A stretch of 64,000 bases of DNA, taken from NCBI GenBank assembly GCA_947495035.1, contig CANLXI010000017.1, positions 62,001 through 126,000 on the forward strand, in the 5' to 3' direction. Position numbers and translations under genes: made by a program. This document shows, in pieces, positions 1 through 8,533 of this stretch. Below the pieces are notes generated by a model, which had not been told where the DNA came from, made no database searches, and saw nothing but the letters and a program-made list of their open reading frames with translations. Source of the DNA: an uncultured Granulosicoccus sp. GTDB taxonomy: Bacteria; Pseudomonadota; Gammaproteobacteria; Granulosicoccales; Granulosicoccaceae. Numbering within the stretch: position 1 is the stretch's first letter; each line of letters opens with the position of its first letter.

Positions 1-964
1 GCGCCTGCAAGGCGGCCACTGACTCGGCCGGGAGATCCGTGCCATTGAATGAAAAGCCGTTGCCGATGTTCAATGTGCCGCTACCCACAGTCATGCTGGC
101 CGGGCGGGGAATGATGCGTGCCTGGATCTCTTCAGCGCTGAGCGTGTCGGCGATGGCCTGGGCATCCCCATTGGCCTCGAAGCGACTGCTGGCCGAGGCA
201 ACCGGCGTGGGTTCGCCATTGTAGGACTTGGCATTGTCACCGGTGATCGCCACCGAATAGGCGGACTCGTCGGTGTCTTCATCGGTGTTGCCGATGAGCG
301 TGACATTGCCGTTGTCGCGGACCAGCCAGTAGCGCGGCATGAAATCCGATTCGATCAGGTGATTGAATTCCGTGACCAGGCCGATGGTCTTGACGTTGCC
401 ATCGAACCCGGTGAATGCATCGGTAGGCTCCAGGTAGTTCAGATCACCGTTGACCAGGGAGACGCTGAATTCTTCGCTGTCTACCCGCAGAATGCGGCGA
501 ATGCTGTGGAAGTACAGTTTCCAGTTGCCATCGTTCAGTTCGCCATTGGCGTCCTTGATGTGCAGATTGGTCACACTGCAGGAGGCATATTCGGCAGCCA
601 GTGACTGACAGCTGGGGTTGCCCGTCGGAAAGGCATCTCCGCCATGGTTTTCCACCACTTCGTAGACCACTGCCAGATTGTCCGGCAGAGCGGCTGCCTT
701 GGCACGCCCAACATCCGAATACAGGGCTGTATCGGCCGGGTTGACCGCGTTCTGTGGCAAGGGCTTGCCTGTGTGGCTCAGGGCCGACAAGTCGCCGGAG
801 TCCTGACCGCCAGTGGTACCGCCGTCCGTGCCACCACCGTCGGTACCACCAACGGTGCCTCCGTCAGTGTTGCCGCCGGAGCTGCTGGAACCGCCACAGG
901 CAGTTGCCAGAGCTGCCGTGAACAGCAGGGCAAGAGTCAGTTTCAAGGAATTTTTTTTCATCAT
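1..964 (-). CDS. GH20 beta-N-acetylhexosaminidase lipoprotein, N-terminal part (cut by window edge)
   Basis: Reading from 964 leftwards the product opens with a lysine-containing signal peptide and a lipobox-like ALATAC-G at about residues 17-22, then a Gly/Thr/Asp-rich linker (repeats of GGT-DGG type) of about 30 residues. From about residue 75 it matches the CHB_HEX N-terminal domain of chitobiases (WKLYFHSIRRIL, then NGDLNYLEPTDAF and DFMPRYW). From about residue 270 it enters the GH20b domain (IIPRPASMTVGSGTL). The catalytic (beta/alpha)8 barrel with its Asp-Glu pair lies outside the window. GH20 enzymes release terminal GlcNAc/GalNAc from chitin oligomers or peptidoglycan fragments; the lipobox suggests the enzyme is anchored in the outer membrane. 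Two ATGs are adjacent (964 and 961), so the start is ambiguous by one codon. The gene is divergent from the DMT transporter. Confidence 0.85.
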   Translation of the reverse strand, partial: MMKKNSLKLTLALLFTAALATACGGSSSSGGNTDGGTVGGTDGGGTDGGTTGGQDSGDLSALSHTGKPLPQNAVNPADTALYSDVGRAKAAALPDNLAVVYEVVENHGGDAFPTGNPSCQSLAAEYASCSVTNLHIKDANGELNDGNWKLYFHSIRRILRVDSEEFSVSLVNGDLNYLEPTDAFTGFDGNVKTIGLVTEFNHLIESDFMPRYWLVRDNGNVTLIGNTDEDTDESAYSVAITGDNAKSYNGEPTPVASASSRFEANGDAQAIADTLSAEEIQARIIPRPASMTVGSGTLNIGNGFSFNGTDLPAESVAALQA

Positions 965-1033
965 GATGTGCAGATGGAGTAGTGCTGGCATTATGCCTGC
1001 CCATTTCCTGTTTTTTCGAGCAGTTGTCACACC

Positions 1034-1960
1034 TTGCAAGAGATTAACGAGACGACGTTGCGAAAACCCCTGTTGCGCGATCATCTGCGCCTTCTGACGG
1101 CGGCAGCCATCTGGGGTTCCTCCTTTCTGCTCAATGCCGTGGCGCTGGGGGATTTCACGCCCGTGGCGATTGCCAGCTACCGGGTGTTGCTGGCCGCTGT
1201 GATCATCTGCCTGGTGTGCCGCAGCATGAAACTGCCAGTGAAGCTGGATCGTCGCTCTGTGCTGTTGCTGGGCGCCATCGGTCTGCTCAATAGCGCGGTT
1301 CCATTCACGCTGATCGGCTGGGGACAATTGCGAATCGACAGTGCCACCACGGCCATCCTGCTGGCCTCGTCGCCGTTCTTCACGCTGCTGTTCTCGCATT
1401 TCATGACGCAGGATGATCGTTTCTCATGGCCCAAACTCACCGGACTGATACTGGGTTTTCTGGGGGTGGTGGTGTTGCTGGGACAGGGGCTGCTGCAGGG
1501 CGGTGGTGGCTTGAGCGGCATGCTGGCGGTCGTCGCAGCTGGCTGCTGTTACTCGATATCATCACTGTTGATCCGTCGCCTGAAAGGCATGCCGACGCTG
1601 CTGCTGGTGGCCGGTACCCTGGTGGCCGGCTGCGTGGTGATGGTACCCATTCTGCTGCTGTCGAGCCCACCCTGGGAGCAGCGCTGGCATCTGGAGACCG
1701 CTGGCGCTCTTGCAGTGCTGGCCATCGGACCGACCGCCATTGCCTATGTACTGCGCGCGCAGATCGTGCAGATCAACGGCGCGGTCTACATGTCCAATGT
1801 CGGTTATCTGATTCCGCTGTTTGCCGTGTTCTGGGGCTGGCTGTTCCTGTCACAGCAGCCCAGCCTTGCCATGTGGGTGGCATTGCTGCTGATTCTGGCC
1901 GGTATTGCCATTGGTCAGCGCCGCACGGACAGGCCGCTGGCGTCACCGGTTACACAATGA
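1034..1960 (+). CDS. DMT-superfamily transporter (two EamA domains)
   Basis: About 308 residues with ten predicted hydrophobic helices arranged as two EamA repeats, the usual size and layout of the 10-TM drug/metabolite exporter family in the inner membrane. The first repeat begins with AAIWGSSFLLNAVAL, the typical motif of helix 1, and the second with GCCYSISSLLIRRL. These proteins export amino acids, nucleobases or other metabolites; nothing here shows the substrate. The start is a TTG at 1034; a second TTG at 1055 would shorten the cytoplasmic tail by seven residues and is equally plausible. No partner gene is adjacent on the same strand. Confidence 0.85.
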   Translation: MQEINETTLRKPLLRDHLRLLTAAAIWGSSFLLNAVALGDFTPVAIASYRVLLAAVIICLVCRSMKLPVKLDRRSVLLLGAIGLLNSAVPFTLIGWGQLRIDSATTAILLASSPFFTLLFSHFMTQDDRFSWPKLTGLILGFLGVVVLLGQGLLQGGGGLSGMLAVVAAGCCYSISSLLIRRLKGMPTLLLVAGTLVAGCVVMVPILLLSSPPWEQRWHLETAGALAVLAIGPTAIAYVLRAQIVQINGAVYMSNVGYLIPLFAVFWGWLFLSQQPSLAMWVALLLILAGIAIGQRRTDRPLASPVTQ

Positions 1961-2193
1961 CCGCGAACGGCACGATAATGGATACACGACACCGTACCTG
2001 GCGAACGTCAGCCGAAGGAGAAGTCGAGTCGCCTCGATGAGCGCGGTGTTCCTGCCTGACGTACCCCGGTACGCCTTCGCGGCAACATCTGGTCAGTGCG
2101 AAGGCTGACACTCTGCATGCGAAATCATCCGATGGGCGCACCACTGGGTATACTTCACACTTTCCGAATTTCACAACGAATCCATTCTTCATC

Positions 2194-3444
2194 ATGACTA
2201 AAGCCAATCCCTGGTCGACTCCCATGCCGGACGAACAGTTCGAGATCATGCGCGACATCATTGCGGCTCCCAGCCCGGTGGGCCTGGAGTCGGCGATGAC
2301 CCTGGGCGTTCTGCAGCCCTATTTCGACAGCTTCATGCCCTCGAGCTGGGAAATGCATCAGTTTGTCGGCAATGCCGGGGTCGTGTGGGATTCTCACCCG
2401 GGCGAGGACGATCGTTTCAGCGTGATGCTGGTGGGCCATGCCGACAAGATTCGCATGCAGGTGCGCAAGATCGGCAGCGATGGCAAGGTCTACGTCAACA
2501 GCGACTCCTTCCTGCCGTGTACCCTGATCGGCCACGAAGTGACGGTGTTCAGCGAGAACCCGGACGAACCGGGTGCCTATCGATCACTGAATGGCGGCAC
2601 CATCGAGGCCATGGGAGCCATCCACTTCTCGGATCCGGCGCAGCGTACCGGCGACAAGGGCATCCGTCCCAATTCCCTGTATCTGGATCTGCAGGTCCAT
2701 GGTGACAACAAGGCTGATCAGATCAAGCGTCTGGGTCTCAAGCCCGGCGATCCGATCCTGTTGAATCGTCCCATCAAGCGCGGATTCAGTCCCGATACCT
2801 TCTACGGCGCCTACCTGGACAACGGTCTGGGCTGCTTCGTGACCGCCGAGGTGGCCAGACTGGTGGCCGAGGCCGGTGATACGCAGAACATTCGTGTGCT
2901 GTACGCCATTGCCTCGCATGAAGAGATCGGTCGGTTCGGCAGCCGGGTGCTGGCCGGAGAGATGGCGCCGGATGTCCTGATTGCCATTGATGTGAATCAC
3001 GACTACGTGGCAGCTCCGGGCATCGGTGATCGCAACATGCAGCCACTGGAGATGGGCAAGGGCTTCACACTGACCAGTGGCGCCATTGTCAGCGAGCAGC
3101 TCAATGCCCGGATCAAGCGCGCGGCGGCCAGTGAAGGCATACCCATGCAGATCGATGTCAGCGGTCGTGACACCGGCACCGATGGCATGGCCTCGGTTCT
3201 GGCCAGTGTGGACAGTGCGGCAACCTCCGTCGGTTTTCCCACGCGCAACATGCACACGATCTCGGAATCGGGTCATACGGGGGATGTACTGGCCGCTATT
3301 CATGCGCTGAAGGCGACATTGCTGGCGATGGACCAGGAAGAGGATCTGCATCATGCATTCAGAACCTCACATCCTCGACTCGACCAGACGGAACCGCTGA
3401 GCCATCAGGGCTTTGCCAAGCTGGACAAGAAGAAGGGAAAGTAG
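2194..3444 (+). CDS. M42-family metallopeptidase (glutamyl/leucyl aminopeptidase type)
   Basis: A 416-residue protein of the M42 (and related M20/M28 clan MH) zinc aminopeptidase family, which forms large cytosolic oligomers that trim peptides. The expected metal and catalytic motifs are visible in order: GHADKIRMQV (first metal His), GAYLDNGLG with the bridging Asp, SHEEIGRFGS with the catalytic Glu-Glu pair, the AIDVNHDY metal Asp, and HTISESGHTGDV near the C-terminus supplying the last His. It is somewhat longer than the typical 340-360 residues, with an insertion between the first His and the bridging Asp and a C-terminal tail rich in Lys. It lies alone between the DMT gene and the tRNA. 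Confidence 0.88.
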   Translation: MTKANPWSTPMPDEQFEIMRDIIAAPSPVGLESAMTLGVLQPYFDSFMPSSWEMHQFVGNAGVVWDSHPGEDDRFSVMLVGHADKIRMQVRKIGSDGKVYVNSDSFLPCTLIGHEVTVFSENPDEPGAYRSLNGGTIEAMGAIHFSDPAQRTGDKGIRPNSLYLDLQVHGDNKADQIKRLGLKPGDPILLNRPIKRGFSPDTFYGAYLDNGLGCFVTAEVARLVAEAGDTQNIRVLYAIASHEEIGRFGSRVLAGEMAPDVLIAIDVNHDYVAAPGIGDRNMQPLEMGKGFTLTSGAIVSEQLNARIKRAAASEGIPMQIDVSGRDTGTDGMASVLASVDSAATSVGFPTRNMHTISESGHTGDVLAAIHALKATLLAMDQEEDLHHAFRTSHPRLDQTEPLSHQGFAKLDKKKGK

Positions 3445-3459
3445 CGCTGTGTTGCGCGG

Positions 3460-3477
3460 CGGCAGCTACGGCTGCCG
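3460..3477. other. Perfect hairpin between M42 peptidase and tRNA-Arg
   Basis: CGGCAGC-TACG-GCTGCCG forms a perfect 7-bp stem with a four-base loop, 15 bases after the peptidase stop and just beyond the 3' end of the convergent tRNA. There is no T-run on either side, so termination is possible but not shown. Confidence 0.4.
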
Positions 3478-3484
3478 TTGTGCA

Positions 3485-3561
3485 TGGTGTCCCGGGAGGG
3501 ATTCGAACCCCCGACCTGCCCCTTAGGAGGGGGCTGCTCTATCCAGCTGAGCTACCGGGAC
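3485..3561 (-). tRNA. tRNA-Arg (anticodon CCT)
   Basis: A 77-nt cloverleaf on the minus strand. The acceptor GTCCCGG pairs with CCGGGAC, followed by discriminator A and an encoded CCA (3485-3487). The D-arm has AGCTCAGCTGGATAGAGC, the anticodon stem GCCCC/GGGGC encloses the loop CTCCTAA with anticodon CCT, and the T-loop is TTCGAAT. It reads the AGG codon. A -10-like TATACT (minus strand, 3579-3584) lies the right distance upstream of the 5' end. The gene is flanked by the M42 peptidase and the PilZ gene. Confidence 0.97.
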
Positions 3562-3679
3562 GGCAGACACAGTGCCGCAGTATAGCTAAAACAGGGCCGC
3601 AGGGATGAACATTGCGTGATTCGAGCTGACAGGCAATGTCGAGTCGAATGAGAACCGAGCATTCACTACAGGTAGTCAC

Positions 3680-4249
3680 ATGACAGATCAGTCCGATATG
3701 GGTGGTACGCAGGAATCCTCCGAACGGCGCTCCAGCGAGCGTGTGCAGGACGCCATTGCCCTGCATGTCGAGCGACTGACCGATCTGCCGGCAGCCGGTC
3801 AGGTCGTCCGTGCACCGGCGAGGCAGTCGGTCCGCAAGCGCGACAAGTACGAGATCGATGGTTACGCGGAGGTCTGCCGGGATCACCCGGAAGTGGCTGC
3901 CTACATCGATGCTCTGGAAGAACGCATCCGTGAACTGTTGCTCGGCGGAGAAAGCGCACCGATCCGGCCGACACACAAGGTCAGCCTGTCGGCCGGCGGG
4001 ATCCGGTTTCAGGATACGCTGTTGCTGCAGCCGGGTGAAATGGTAGGTCTGACCATGACGCTCTTTCCCAGTGGACAGCGGATCGGAACGGATGCGCTGA
4101 TTCTGGCAGGTAATGATTCACCCGAGGTGGCTCGCGGGGATTCACCGACCTATCGCGCCAGATTCGTGCGAATGAGTGACGCGGATCGCCAGACCATTGG
4201 CGATCACGTGCAGAGTCTGCTCGGCAAGAGAACAAATCTACAGGATTGA
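3680..4249 (+). CDS. PilZ-domain-like protein
   Basis: A 189-residue soluble protein. An Arg-rich N-terminus (ERRSSERVQ) is followed by an acidic, probably helical stretch and then HKVSLSAGGIRF, which resembles the PilZ signature (RxxxR plus D/NxSxxG), and a beta-rich C-terminal half ending in ARFVRMSDADRQTI. PilZ domains bind cyclic di-GMP and control motility, secretion or exopolysaccharide. The serine-glycine motif lacks the Asp/Asn, so nucleotide binding is uncertain. Its stop at 4249 abuts the cobT start (GTG 4250 or ATG 4253), so the two are probably cotranscribed and translationally coupled, although no functional link between PilZ and cobalamin synthesis is obvious. Confidence 0.65.
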   Translation: MTDQSDMGGTQESSERRSSERVQDAIALHVERLTDLPAAGQVVRAPARQSVRKRDKYEIDGYAEVCRDHPEVAAYIDALEERIRELLLGGESAPIRPTHKVSLSAGGIRFQDTLLLQPGEMVGLTMTLFPSGQRIGTDALILAGNDSPEVARGDSPTYRARFVRMSDADRQTIGDHVQSLLGKRTNLQD

Positions 4250-4252
4250 GTG

Positions 4253-5266
4253 ATGACTTCCATTGGCGCAGATGCGCAACACTGTATCGACAACAAGACC
4301 AAGCCACTCGGCTCCCTGGGGCTGCTGGAAGCCCTGGCTGTGCAGTTGGCCACGGTTCAGGAGACTCTGAAACCGCAGGTGGATCCGGCGCGCATCATCG
4401 TCTTCGGTGCCGATCATGGCGTCGGAGTAGCCGGAGTCAGTGCATTTCCGGTTGAAGTCACGGCGCAGATGATGACCAACTTTGCAGCGGGCGGTGCCGC
4501 CGTGAATGTACTGGGCGCCAACGCAGGTGCCTCGCTGGAAGTGGTGGACGTTGGCGTGGCGTCCGATCTGGGTCATCTGCAAGGCGTACTCGACTGCAAG
4601 GTCAGGGGCGGGAGCCGCAATCTGATTCATGAGGCTGCCATGTCGCATGAGGAGCTGGATCAAGCGTTGCAGGTCGGGCGTGAAGCAGTGGTGCGGGCTG
4701 TTGCGGATGGACATCGCTGTCTGGGTCTGGGTGAGATGGGCATAGCCAATACCACATCGGCCGCCATTCTCGTCGGCCTCATGTGTGGCGAGGATGCGCA
4801 GACCGTCACCGGGCGTGGCACCGGTGTGGATGATCAGCAGTTGACCTGGAAGCAGGTGGTGGTCGGCGACGTCATCGAGCGTCTGACCGGGCAGAGCGAT
4901 GATCCGCTGGAGTGCCTGCGCCAGGCAGGTGGTCTGGAAGTGGCTGCACTGGTGGGTGCCATGCTGGAAGCACCTGCGCATCGTTTGCCGGTACTGGTCG
5001 ACGGCTTCATTGTCACGGCGGCCGCGCTGATTGCCTGTCGGATGAAGCCCTCGGTGCGCGATGTGCTGTTCTTTGCCCATCAGTCGGCTGAAGCGGGTCA
5101 TGTGCTCGCCCTGAACGAACTGCAGGCCAGACCCATTCTGCAACTGGACATGCGGCTGGGAGAAGGGTCGGCCACGGCGCTGGCCCTGCCGATACTGCGC
5201 GGAGCTGCCGCCATACTGCGTGACATGGCCAGTTTTGCCGACGCTGGCGTTTCCACCAGCGCGTGA
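4253..5266 (+). CDS. cobT: Nicotinate-nucleotide--dimethylbenzimidazole phosphoribosyltransferase
   Basis: About 337 residues, the normal CobT length. CobT transfers the ribose phosphate of NaMN to 5,6-dimethylbenzimidazole, making alpha-ribazole phosphate for the lower ligand of cobalamin. Diagnostic segments are present in order: DNKTKPLGSLG near the N-terminus, VFGADHGVGVAGVSAFP, NFAAGGAAVNVLG, GLGEMGIANTTSAAI, TGRGTGVDD, and the C-terminal RLGEGSATALALP that carries the catalytic Glu. The ATG at 4253 is preferred; a GTG directly before it would add one residue. It is followed by cobS and cobC on the same strand, giving a nucleotide-loop assembly operon. Confidence 0.95.
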   Translation: MTSIGADAQHCIDNKTKPLGSLGLLEALAVQLATVQETLKPQVDPARIIVFGADHGVGVAGVSAFPVEVTAQMMTNFAAGGAAVNVLGANAGASLEVVDVGVASDLGHLQGVLDCKVRGGSRNLIHEAAMSHEELDQALQVGREAVVRAVADGHRCLGLGEMGIANTTSAAILVGLMCGEDAQTVTGRGTGVDDQQLTWKQVVVGDVIERLTGQSDDPLECLRQAGGLEVAALVGAMLEAPAHRLPVLVDGFIVTAAALIACRMKPSVRDVLFFAHQSAEAGHVLALNELQARPILQLDMRLGEGSATALALPILRGAAAILRDMASFADAGVSTSA

Positions 5267-5315
5267 TGGCGGTACTGCCCGGCTGCTGCACCACACTGTC
5301 AGGACTGGCGAACCC

Positions 5316-6083
5316 ATGCAGGAACTGAATCGTCTGGCAACAGCGATCATGTTCCTGACGCGACTGCCCACGGGAACTCTGGCCAGTGGCGAGGCCACCG
5401 AGCTGGTCCGGTCGACCCGCTATTTTCCGCTGGTGGGTTTCATCGTGGGGTCGATGCTGGCAGCCAGTCTGGCCATCCTGCAGCAGCTGTTGCCGATCTC
5501 CGTGTCGATTGCACTGATGCTGCTGCTCTCCGTGCGGCTCACCGGCGCCTTTCACGAAGATGGGCTGGCCGATGTCGCTGACAGTGCCGGTGCCTTCGGC
5601 GTTGATCGCAAGCTGGAGATCATGCGCGACAGCCGCGTCGGCACCTATGGTGCACTGGCGCTGATTCTGCTCGTCGTGATCAAGCTGCTGAGTCTGTGGG
5701 AACTGTGGATGCTGGCCCCGCAGCTGTGTCTGGCCACGCTGATCTGTGCCCACGTGCTGAGTCGCTGGAGCAGTGTCTGTCTGATGGTGCTGGAAGAGTA
5801 TGCCCGGCCGGAAGCTGCCAACAAGGTCGTGGCTGAAGGGGTTGATCGGCGTTGTCTGCTGCACGCCAGCCTGTGCACCGCGGCGGTTCTGTTGCCATTG
5901 GCTCTGTGGCAGGGTGCCGGTCTCTACCTGCTGTTCATCGTTGCCTGGCTGGTCGTGTTGCTGTCCGGCAGACGCTTTCGTGCCGTTTTCGGAGGGATAA
6001 CCGGGGACTGCCTGGGGGCTGCCAATCAGGTGGTCGAAGTGACAGTCCTGCTGAGTGTGCTGATGGTGGTGTCATGGCATTGA
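5316..6083 (+). CDS. cobS: Adenosylcobinamide-GDP ribazoletransferase (cobalamin synthase)
   Basis: A 255-residue polytopic membrane protein. CobS joins adenosylcobinamide-GDP to alpha-ribazole (phosphate) in the inner membrane, the step after CobT. It shows the family start FLTRLP, the YFPLVGFIVG segment, the Mg-binding signature FHEDGLADVADS-AGAFG, and the RDSRVGTYGALAL motif, followed by several hydrophobic helices and the late ITGDCLGAANQ motif. I chose the ATG at 5316 because the family begins close to FLTRLP; an upstream ATG at 5220 would add 32 residues that overlap cobT and look unlike the family. The 3' end overlaps the cobC start by 10 bases. Confidence 0.94.
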   Translation: MQELNRLATAIMFLTRLPTGTLASGEATELVRSTRYFPLVGFIVGSMLAASLAILQQLLPISVSIALMLLLSVRLTGAFHEDGLADVADSAGAFGVDRKLEIMRDSRVGTYGALALILLVVIKLLSLWELWMLAPQLCLATLICAHVLSRWSSVCLMVLEEYARPEAANKVVAEGVDRRCLLHASLCTAAVLLPLALWQGAGLYLLFIVAWLVVLLSGRRFRAVFGGITGDCLGAANQVVEVTVLLSVLMVVSWH

Positions 6084-6745
6084 AGTCCCTCTACCTGATT
6101 CGACACGGGCATACCGAATGGCATGCGACGGGCGGCGTTGCGGGCAGTTCCGATATCGCACTGGCCGAGCAGGGGCGAGATGCCATCCGGCAGCTGGCTG
6201 CCAGCTTGCAGCAGATGATGGTGACACCACAAGCCTGGTACTGCAGTCCGATGTTGCGAACCCGGCAGAGCTCGGATCTGCTGCGCGAACACTGGTGGTC
6301 AGATGAGACCGGTTCCACGGCTGCAGCTGACCGGATATTGCCCGATACCCTGCTGGATGCGCGTCTGGTGGAGCTCGATTTCGGGGACTGGGAGGGCATG
6401 ACCTGGGCCGATGTGCATGAGCAGCACGCCGATGTCATGCAAGCCTGGGCAGAAGACTGGGTGAATCGTGCACCTCCCGGCGGAGAGCGCTTTGCCAGTC
6501 AGGCGGCGCGTTGTCAGGCGTGGCTGGAAGAGGCCCGCAAGGCGCTGGCCGATGTCGAATCGGCATCGGCCGTGGTTGTCAGCCACGGTGGCAGTATCCG
6601 GGCGCTGTTGTGTCTGTGCCTGGGCTGGTCATTACAGCGCGCCATGAGTTTCCGGGTTGACCCGGCCTCGCTGACGCACCTGCAGTTCGACGCCAGCGAG
6701 GCTCGCTGGCTGACCCGCGGCATCAATGTGCGGCGCGCTCCCTGA
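6074..6745 (+). CDS. cobC: Alpha-ribazole phosphatase-like histidine phosphatase
   Basis: A 223-residue histidine phosphatase-superfamily protein with the phosphohistidine motif LIRHGHTEW at residues 7-15, the second Arg in SPMLRTRQS, the acid Glu in ELDFGDWEGMTW, and the second catalytic His in VVSHGGSIRAL. Its place behind cobT and cobS makes alpha-ribazole-5'-phosphate dephosphorylation, the CobC reaction, the natural assignment; phosphoglycerate mutase-like paralogues share the same motifs. The ATG at 6074 lies inside the end of cobS (TGA 6081-6083), which suggests translational coupling. The last 23 bases overlap the convergent YheT gene. Confidence 0.88.
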   Translation: MALKSLYLIRHGHTEWHATGGVAGSSDIALAEQGRDAIRQLAASLQQMMVTPQAWYCSPMLRTRQSSDLLREHWWSDETGSTAAADRILPDTLLDARLVELDFGDWEGMTWADVHEQHADVMQAWAEDWVNRAPPGGERFASQAARCQAWLEEARKALADVESASAVVVSHGGSIRALLCLCLGWSLQRAMSFRVDPASLTHLQFDASEARWLTRGINVRRAP

Positions 6746-7685
6746 GCGAACTCAACACCTCGGCCACATGTGTGTCCAGCCAACGCTGGCGACCTTGAAG
6801 AAAACCGACATGGCCACCGGCCTGCGGTATCTCCAGCGTGGTCTCGGCGGACAGTTCTGCGGCCTCCGGAAGAATCTGCGGGGTGAAGAAGGGGTCGTCA
6901 TGAGCACACAGGATGTGCGTGGGGGTGCGGATAGCGGGCAGGAACTGGCGAGCACTGCAGCGCTCATAGTATTCACGGGCGTCGGCAAAACCGTGCAGCG
7001 GCGCCGTGATGGCATCGTCGAATTTCCACAGGGAGTCCAGACGCCGGGTGGCAGGCGGCAGGTTCAGTTCGGGGTAGATCTGACGTTTGTTCTCGTGGTG
7101 TCTGCGCATCAGCCGCAGCAGGTGCGCCTGATACAGGCGCGAGACACCGCTGTTGAGCTTGTTGGCGCCTTCCTGCAGAACCAGCGGCGGTGAGACGGCC
7201 ATGGCGCCGCTCAACAGGGCATTGCTGCCGTTTTCACCGAGGTATTTCAGCAGCGCATTGGCACCCAGAGAATAGCCCAGGGCATAGCGCGGCGTGTCGC
7301 CGAAGCGCTGCTGCAGGAACCGGATGAACCACTGGACATCATCGCTGGCGCCCGAGTGATAGGCCCGTGGCAGGCGGTTGGGTTCGCCACTGCAGCCGCG
7401 CCAGTGCATCAGCATCGGCCGAAAGCCGGCCAGTTCCAGAGTCCTCCAGACGCCACGGATGTAGTTGCTGTTCACGCTCCCGGCAAGGCCATGGAAGATG
7501 GCAACCAGTTCGCCTTGGCTCTGCTGACTGAGATTGACGTCGATGAAGTCACCGTCCGGTAGTTCGATGCGCTCATGATCGGTCTGAACCGCAGCCGGTC
7601 TGAGAAGCTGACTGGCCACGATGGTCTGCAGATGAGGGTTGCTGAGCCAGCGTGATGGTGTATAGGTGCTCTGGATGATCGGCAT
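6723..7685 (-). CDS. YheT-family alpha/beta hydrolase
   Basis: A 320-residue hydrolase of the YheT/embryogenesis-associated EMB8 family. The N-terminal SRWLSNPHLQTI motif is typical of the family. FHGLAGSVNSNYIRG forms the oxyanion region, GYSLGANALLKYLG gives the nucleophile Ser near residue 139, AHDDPFF supplies the acid and GGHVGFL the His. The cellular substrate of these proteins is not settled; they behave as carboxylesterases. It converges on cobC with a 23-bp overlap of the two coding ends, and its start faces surE across a 98-bp divergent intergenic region. Confidence 0.88.
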   Translation of the reverse strand: MPIIQSTYTPSRWLSNPHLQTIVASQLLRPAAVQTDHERIELPDGDFIDVNLSQQSQGELVAIFHGLAGSVNSNYIRGVWRTLELAGFRPMLMHWRGCSGEPNRLPRAYHSGASDDVQWFIRFLQQRFGDTPRYALGYSLGANALLKYLGENGSNALLSGAMAVSPPLVLQEGANKLNSGVSRLYQAHLLRLMRRHHENKRQIYPELNLPPATRRLDSLWKFDDAITAPLHGFADAREYYERCSARQFLPAIRTPTHILCAHDDPFFTPQILPEAAELSAETTLEIPQAGGHVGFLQGRQRWLDTHVAEVLSSLRERAAH

Positions 7686-7731
7686 GGGTGAGTGACTTTT
7701 TTGCGAATATTCTGTTGCTTAAATGCCAATG

Positions 7732-7751
7732 CGGACTAAATTTACAGTCCG
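7732..7751. promoter_or_regulatory. Inverted repeat in the YheT/surE divergent promoter region
   Basis: CGGACT and AGTCCG form a perfect 6-bp dyad separated by the AT-rich spacer AAATTTAC, centred between the divergent YheT-family gene and surE. It could be an operator or simply a promoter-proximal stem; nothing identifies the binding protein. Confidence 0.35.
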
Positions 7752-7783
7752 ATGACTACAACTGTGTGTAAGCGGACCGGACT

Positions 7784-8533
7784 ATGAGAATTCTTGTCGC
7801 CAACGACGATGGGTATCTGTCTCCCGGCATTCGTGCGCTTCACAACGCCATGAAGACGCTGGGCGAGGCGACCATTGTGGCGCCGGATCGCAACCACAGT
7901 GGTGCCAGCAATTCACTGACATTATCCCATCCGATCCATGCCCGGCGCCATGAGCCGGACATCTATTCACTCGAAGGCACGCCGACCGATTGCGTGAACG
8001 TCGCGCTCAGTGGCTTGCTGGAAGAGGAGCACGACATGGTGGTCAGCGGAATCAACGACGGGCCCAATATGGGCGATGATGTGTTGTATTCGGGCACTGT
8101 GGCGGCGGCCATCGAAGGGCGTCATCTGGGGCATCCGGCGGTGGCCGTGTCCATGGCCAGCCACGCACCGAAGCATTTCGAGACGGCGGCAACAGTCATG
8201 CGCAATCTGGTGGCGCACCTGAAGGAAGTCCCCTTGCCGATGGATACCATCCTCAACATCAATGTACCGGATCTGCCCTTTGATGAACTGGCCGGTCTGC
8301 GTGCCACACGCCTCGGCACCCGGCATCCCTCCAAGGAAGCCATCAAGCAGCTCAGTCCGCGTGGAGAAACCATCTTCTGGATAGGGGCTGCCGGGGATGT
8401 GGCCGATGACGGTCCGGGCACCGATTTCGGTGCCGTTCGCGACGGCTTCGTGTCGGTGACGCCGCTGCAGATCGATCTGACGCGAATGGACAGTGTAGCC
8501 CCGGTGAGTGCCTGGCTGGAGAGACTCTCGTGA
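7784..8533 (+). CDS. surE: 5'/3'-nucleotidase SurE
   Basis: A 249-residue SurE phosphatase, a metal-dependent nucleoside monophosphate phosphatase tied to stationary-phase survival. All family landmarks are present: VANDDG at residues 5-10 (metal Asp pair), APDRNHSGASNSLTL with the metal-binding Ser, GTPTDCVNVAL, and SGINDGPNMGDDVLYSGTVAAA with the metal-binding Asn. The gene starts a four-gene block on the plus strand (surE, pcm, nlpD, rpoS) that is conserved in gammaproteobacteria. Its stop overlaps the pcm start by 4 bases. Confidence 0.96.
   Translation: MRILVANDDGYLSPGIRALHNAMKTLGEATIVAPDRNHSGASNSLTLSHPIHARRHEPDIYSLEGTPTDCVNVALSGLLEEEHDMVVSGINDGPNMGDDVLYSGTVAAAIEGRHLGHPAVAVSMASHAPKHFETAATVMRNLVAHLKEVPLPMDTILNINVPDLPFDELAGLRATRLGTRHPSKEAIKQLSPRGETIFWIGAAGDVADDGPGTDFGAVRDGFVSVTPLQIDLTRMDSVAPVSAWLERLS

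Noticed and set aside
1426-2040. 204-codon plus frame overlapping the DMT transporter
   Set aside because: Alternate frame of a clear transporter gene; Arg/Gly-rich shadow composition.
2060-2073. CGTACC-CC-GGTACG inverted repeat between the DMT gene and the M42 peptidase
   Set aside because: Two-base loop, no T-run, no partner sites; probably chance.
4238-5398. 386-codon minus-strand frame opposite cobT
   Set aside because: Antisense shadow of cobT and cobS in a GC-rich genome; His/Gln-rich composition and no family match.
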